Below are positions 37,477 through 40,053 of a stretch of 40,053 bases of DNA, one piece after another. The stretch is taken from contig JAEYRZ010000144.1 of assembly GCA_023435265.1 (NCBI GenBank), positions 1 to 40,053 on the forward strand, in the 5' to 3' direction. The DNA is from Pseudomonadota bacterium. Its GTDB lineage: Bacteria; Desulfobacterota; Desulfobacteria; Desulfobacterales; Desulfosarcinaceae. Under the pieces are notes generated by a model. That model worked only from the letters and a program-made list of their open reading frames with translations, made no database searches and was not told the origin of the DNA. Position 1 is the first letter of the stretch; each line of letters starts with the position of its first letter. The translations under genes were made by a program, and so were the position numbers.

Positions 37477-37579
37477 AACACCACCGAGGGTTGCGGCGCC
37501 GCCGCGGTTTTCCTTGATCTCGTCGCTCGTCGGATGCGGCGCGCTCGATGCTGCAGGACGCCCGAGCGCCGGTGACATC

Positions 37580-39616
37580 TCAGCGGACGACGGACGGGCG
37601 TCCTGAACGTCCGGTTTGCTGAAAACTGCCGGCCGGCGAGCGGTCCTGATGCCCGCCGCGCGGCTGCAATATCCGCTGGCCATGGCTTGGGCGGGTTGCA
37701 CCGGGGGCGGAGCGCGGATCGCGCCCGGAGTTCTGCCTGATTACACCTCCCCCTCCGCTTCCTCCTCCGGACGGCGTATTCCGGACCGGGCCGATCCCCT
37801 GGTGCGGCTGACCGGAATATTGCGACAGCCGCTCCCTGCTGTGGGGAGAGAGCGTGTTGGCCGGTCTGCCCGGCAGGCCGGGAGCCGGTTTGGCTTGAGG
37901 TTCGGGTTCAGGCTGCCGCCGGGTCAATCCCGGCGACCGTTCTCTGCCGTTCGGCCGGCTGCCGGAACTCGTTTCCTCCTGCCTGCCGGCAGGCTTGCGA
38001 AACTGCGGTTCGGCCTGGCGCGTGTGCCGCTCCAGGTTCGGCGGCGCGCTGGAGATCCGCTGGCGTGAAGGTCGTTCGTGTTCCCCCTGGCCAAACGCCG
38101 GTCTTTTCAGCACATCGGTTCCCTGCCGCTTGCGGGGCGCCGCCACCAGGTGCGAGGGCGCCACGGCGCGCGTTTGTTTTTCCTGCGGCCGTCTCACCAG
38201 GCGCTGTTCGGATGCGGCCTGGGCATGCGGCCGCCGGGTGGCGACTACCGGGCGATTCAATTTTTCATGAGGCGGTATCCGGTTCGCTTTTTCAAAGGGT
38301 GCCAGGCCGGCCGGTGCGGCGTGCTTTCTGGAGACGGTGCGATGCATCTTCAAATTCCTTGAATCGATGCGCTCCACGTGCATCGGCCGTAACGGGCCGC
38401 GGCCGAAATGGGCTTCGCGCACCGCCATGACGCCGCGGCCGTGCTTCAGGTGGTGGTACTGATGAATATGCTCCACTTGGATGACATGGCTGTGATGGAT
38501 CACGACATCGTTCACCACGTGCGGTCCGGCCCAGCCGCCCCACCACGGCCGGTGAATGAAGCCCGGCCGGCCCCACCAGGGAACGCACGGTTCGCCCCAC
38601 CCCAGGGCCACCCATCCGACGGCCGGCCCGCTGCCGAAGCTTACGCCGACATGCAGGCCCGGTCCGCCCACAAACGCCACCAGGGCGGGGGCGTATACCG
38701 GCCGCATGACAAGCGGGCCCGGGGCCCAGGCCCAATAGCCATGCACATGAACCCACCGGCCGTAATGATAGGGGGCCCAGCCCCAGGGTGCCCGGTCGAC
38801 CCAGGTCCAGCCGTAATACGGATCCAGAATCCAGGTCCCGTCGCTGTAGGGCGCCCATCCGGCAGGTACGCCGCCGGGAATCCAGATCGACCCATATGTA
38901 GGCACCACCCGCCAGGTACCGTACCGGTCAAGGTCGTCCGTGCCGTAGGACTCCGGGGCGATAAAGCGCGAGCTGGCCGTGTCGATCAGATCGCCGGTGC
39001 GGTCGGCATTCCATTCATCCCAGACATCCGGCGGCGGCGCCGCGTAAGCGCTGATCGCCGGATTTGAAGTGCCTTCCAGGATCACCTCTTCGCTGGGCGC
39101 GATGGTGAGGCTTCGTCCGCCCGCCGGTGTGGCCACGGCCGAGCCCCCTCGACGCGTGGTGAAGGTTGTGCGGTCTCCATCCACTTCCGCACGGTAATAG
39201 CCCGGGCGGTTGATGGTGAACGCCGCGTTGGGCGTGTCCACCTCCACTGTGGTTCCCGCCGGAAGTTCACGCAGGTCGAAAGCGGCATACCCGGAGGTCA
39301 CCTTGAATTGCAGGAAATCGAGTTCGTGGTTTTCCAACCCCAGGTGGGTGTCGGCCCATCCGCGCACAAACGCGCGCGCGCCGATCTGCAGCTCGAAATT
39401 ACCGGGGGAACCGGTATAAAGTTCATCCCCGGGCGCCAGGGGAATGTTGATCCGGGCCTGAGTCCAATCCGGCGCACCCGGCCGGTAGAACGAAACCTCC
39501 CCGTCCACGAAGCTGAGCCGCGGGGGCGTGCGTCCTTCCTCTTGCGCCAAAACGGGCGTAACCGCCAGGATGAATCCCAATACCAGGCCCGTCAGCATGA
39601 TCGATTTGGCACTCAT
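37580..39616 (-). CDS. Exported FecR/DUF6600-type protein with long basic Pro/Gln/Arg-rich tail
   Basis: 678 residues from ATG 39616 (GAGGAGAGG upstream). A Sec signal ends at about VLA-QEE (residue 25). A FecR-like beta domain (about 30-175) is followed by a Trp/Tyr/Gly/Pro-rich DUF6600-like region (about 205-345: WAPYSDGTW, WTWVDRAPWGWAPYHYGRW and so on). The remainder is low-complexity His/Arg/Pro/Gln-rich sequence with a strongly basic C-terminus. It is likely periplasmic or surface-exposed, with unknown function. It is followed upstream on the same strand by a glycine-zipper protein, again an envelope gene. Confidence 0.85.
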   Translation of the reverse strand: MSAKSIMLTGLVLGFILAVTPVLAQEEGRTPPRLSFVDGEVSFYRPGAPDWTQARINIPLAPGDELYTGSPGNFELQIGARAFVRGWADTHLGLENHELDFLQFKVTSGYAAFDLRELPAGTTVEVDTPNAAFTINRPGYYRAEVDGDRTTFTTRRGGSAVATPAGGRSLTIAPSEEVILEGTSNPAISAYAAPPPDVWDEWNADRTGDLIDTASSRFIAPESYGTDDLDRYGTWRVVPTYGSIWIPGGVPAGWAPYSDGTWILDPYYGWTWVDRAPWGWAPYHYGRWVHVHGYWAWAPGPLVMRPVYAPALVAFVGGPGLHVGVSFGSGPAVGWVALGWGEPCVPWWGRPGFIHRPWWGGWAGPHVVNDVVIHHSHVIQVEHIHQYHHLKHGRGVMAVREAHFGRGPLRPMHVERIDSRNLKMHRTVSRKHAAPAGLAPFEKANRIPPHEKLNRPVVATRRPHAQAASEQRLVRRPQEKQTRAVAPSHLVAAPRKRQGTDVLKRPAFGQGEHERPSRQRISSAPPNLERHTRQAEPQFRKPAGRQEETSSGSRPNGRERSPGLTRRQPEPEPQAKPAPGLPGRPANTLSPHSRERLSQYSGQPHQGIGPVRNTPSGGGSGGGGVIRQNSGRDPRSAPGATRPSHGQRILQPRGGHQDRSPAGSFQQTGRSGRPSVVR

Positions 39617-39690
39617 CACCCTCTCCTCTCCTGTTTGCGGTTGGGCGCATTGCGCACCGGACCGCGATCGATAAGAGACCTTCGCCCGAT

Positions 39691-40053
39691 TCACCGCGGC
39701 GGCGGTGGTGGTGGAAGCGGTTTGCCGTATTGCGGCGCGCGGGGCGAAGCCTGTTCCTCGTCCTCGGGCGGCGCGTACCGTCCCTCCGGGGACGGCGGCG
39801 GAACCGGCCTGGCGCGCCCGGGTGGTGGCGGCGGCCTGCGGCTGATCATCCTATCGACCGGCGCATGGCGCAGGTTCTGGGTGTCGTGCCCCTTCGCGAA
39901 CATACATTGCTCATAAGCCATATCATAGCGCCGCTGGACTTCCCATCGCGCCGCATGGGACGGTCCGGCGGCCACCGCCGCACCGCCTAGAAGGCCCGCT
40001 CCGGCGCCGATGGCCGCGCCCGCGCCGGCGTTCCCGGAAGCAGCGCCCACCAG
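39691..40053 (-). CDS. Glycine-zipper envelope protein, N-terminus beyond the window
   Basis: The last 120 or so residues of a protein whose start is off the right edge. It begins in a Gly/Ala zipper (GNAGAGAAIGAGAGLLGGAA), then YDMAYEQCMFAKG, a motif common in glycine-zipper lipoproteins of this type, and ends in a Pro-rich tail with a run of six Pro. The zipper probably inserts in or packs against a membrane. It lies 75 bases upstream of the FecR-type gene on the same strand and may share its transcript. GTG at 40050 could be misread as a start, but the frame is open beyond it. Confidence 0.75.
   Translation of the reverse strand: MVGAASGNAGAGAAIGAGAGLLGGAAVAAGPSHAARWEVQRRYDMAYEQCMFAKGHDTQNLRHAPVDRMISRRPPPPPGRARPVPPPSPEGRYAPPEDEEQASPRAPQYGKPLPPPPPPR

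Overview
The window is GC-rich and gene-dense. It has the look of an environmental Gram-negative bacterium of the Desulfobacterota (Deltaproteobacteria) type. The reasons are the many PAS-containing sensor kinases, an NtrC-family sigma-54 regulator, a Cys-rich GcvH-like protein of a sort I associate with that group, outer-membrane lipoproteins and a secretin, and REP-like palindromic repeats. The assignment is an inference from gene content; no rRNA or other marker gene is present.

Layout. (1) 1-4958, minus strand: part of an Alternative Complex III (quinol oxidoreductase) operon, read actB, actC, actD and a truncated next gene at the window edge. actC carries an apparent one-base frameshift, and no actA lies upstream of actB. 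(2) 5323-11241: accessory envelope genes: a small membrane protein, a short-chain dehydrogenase, an M48 lipoprotein peptidase, a cardiolipin-synthase-like phospholipase D lipoprotein with a small exported partner, a MITE-like repeat, and an Fsr-type MFS transporter. (3) 11500-17738, plus strand: a membrane hybrid histidine kinase, then a soluble histidine kinase, an NtrC-type regulator and an archaemetzincin, the last three probably one transcript from a good sigma-70 promoter. (4) 18029-28792: an MSHA-like type IV pilus / type II secretion-like locus as two convergent operons: I-, J-, K- and L-like genes with two prepilins on plus, and M-, N-, E- and G-like genes on minus. (5) 29214-36114, minus strand: a GcvH-like protein with two cysteine motifs, then a signalling cluster (PAS-rich kinase with receiver, CheY, pseudoreceiver-CheX, pseudoreceiver-Ser/Thr kinase). 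(6) 36454-40053: a double-GAF protein, a FecR/DUF6600-type exported protein and a partial glycine-zipper protein.

The most notable observation is that the pilus locus is bracketed by a duplicated junction. The 3' end of the archaemetzincin gene plus the 3' end of the convergent GcvH-like gene (17679-17786) recurs at 29024-29084 and 29217-29258. The DNA just inside both ends is much more AT-rich than the surroundings. This looks like the footprint of an insertion or duplication that placed the pilus locus between two formerly adjacent convergent genes.

The second is the signalling cluster at 30.4-36.1 kb. It holds a live CheY, a CheX-type phosphatase domain fused to a degenerate receiver with Glu at the phospho-Asp position, and a Ser/Thr kinase with a fully degenerate receiver. 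It may be an unusual phosphorelay joining two-component and eukaryotic-type kinase signalling.
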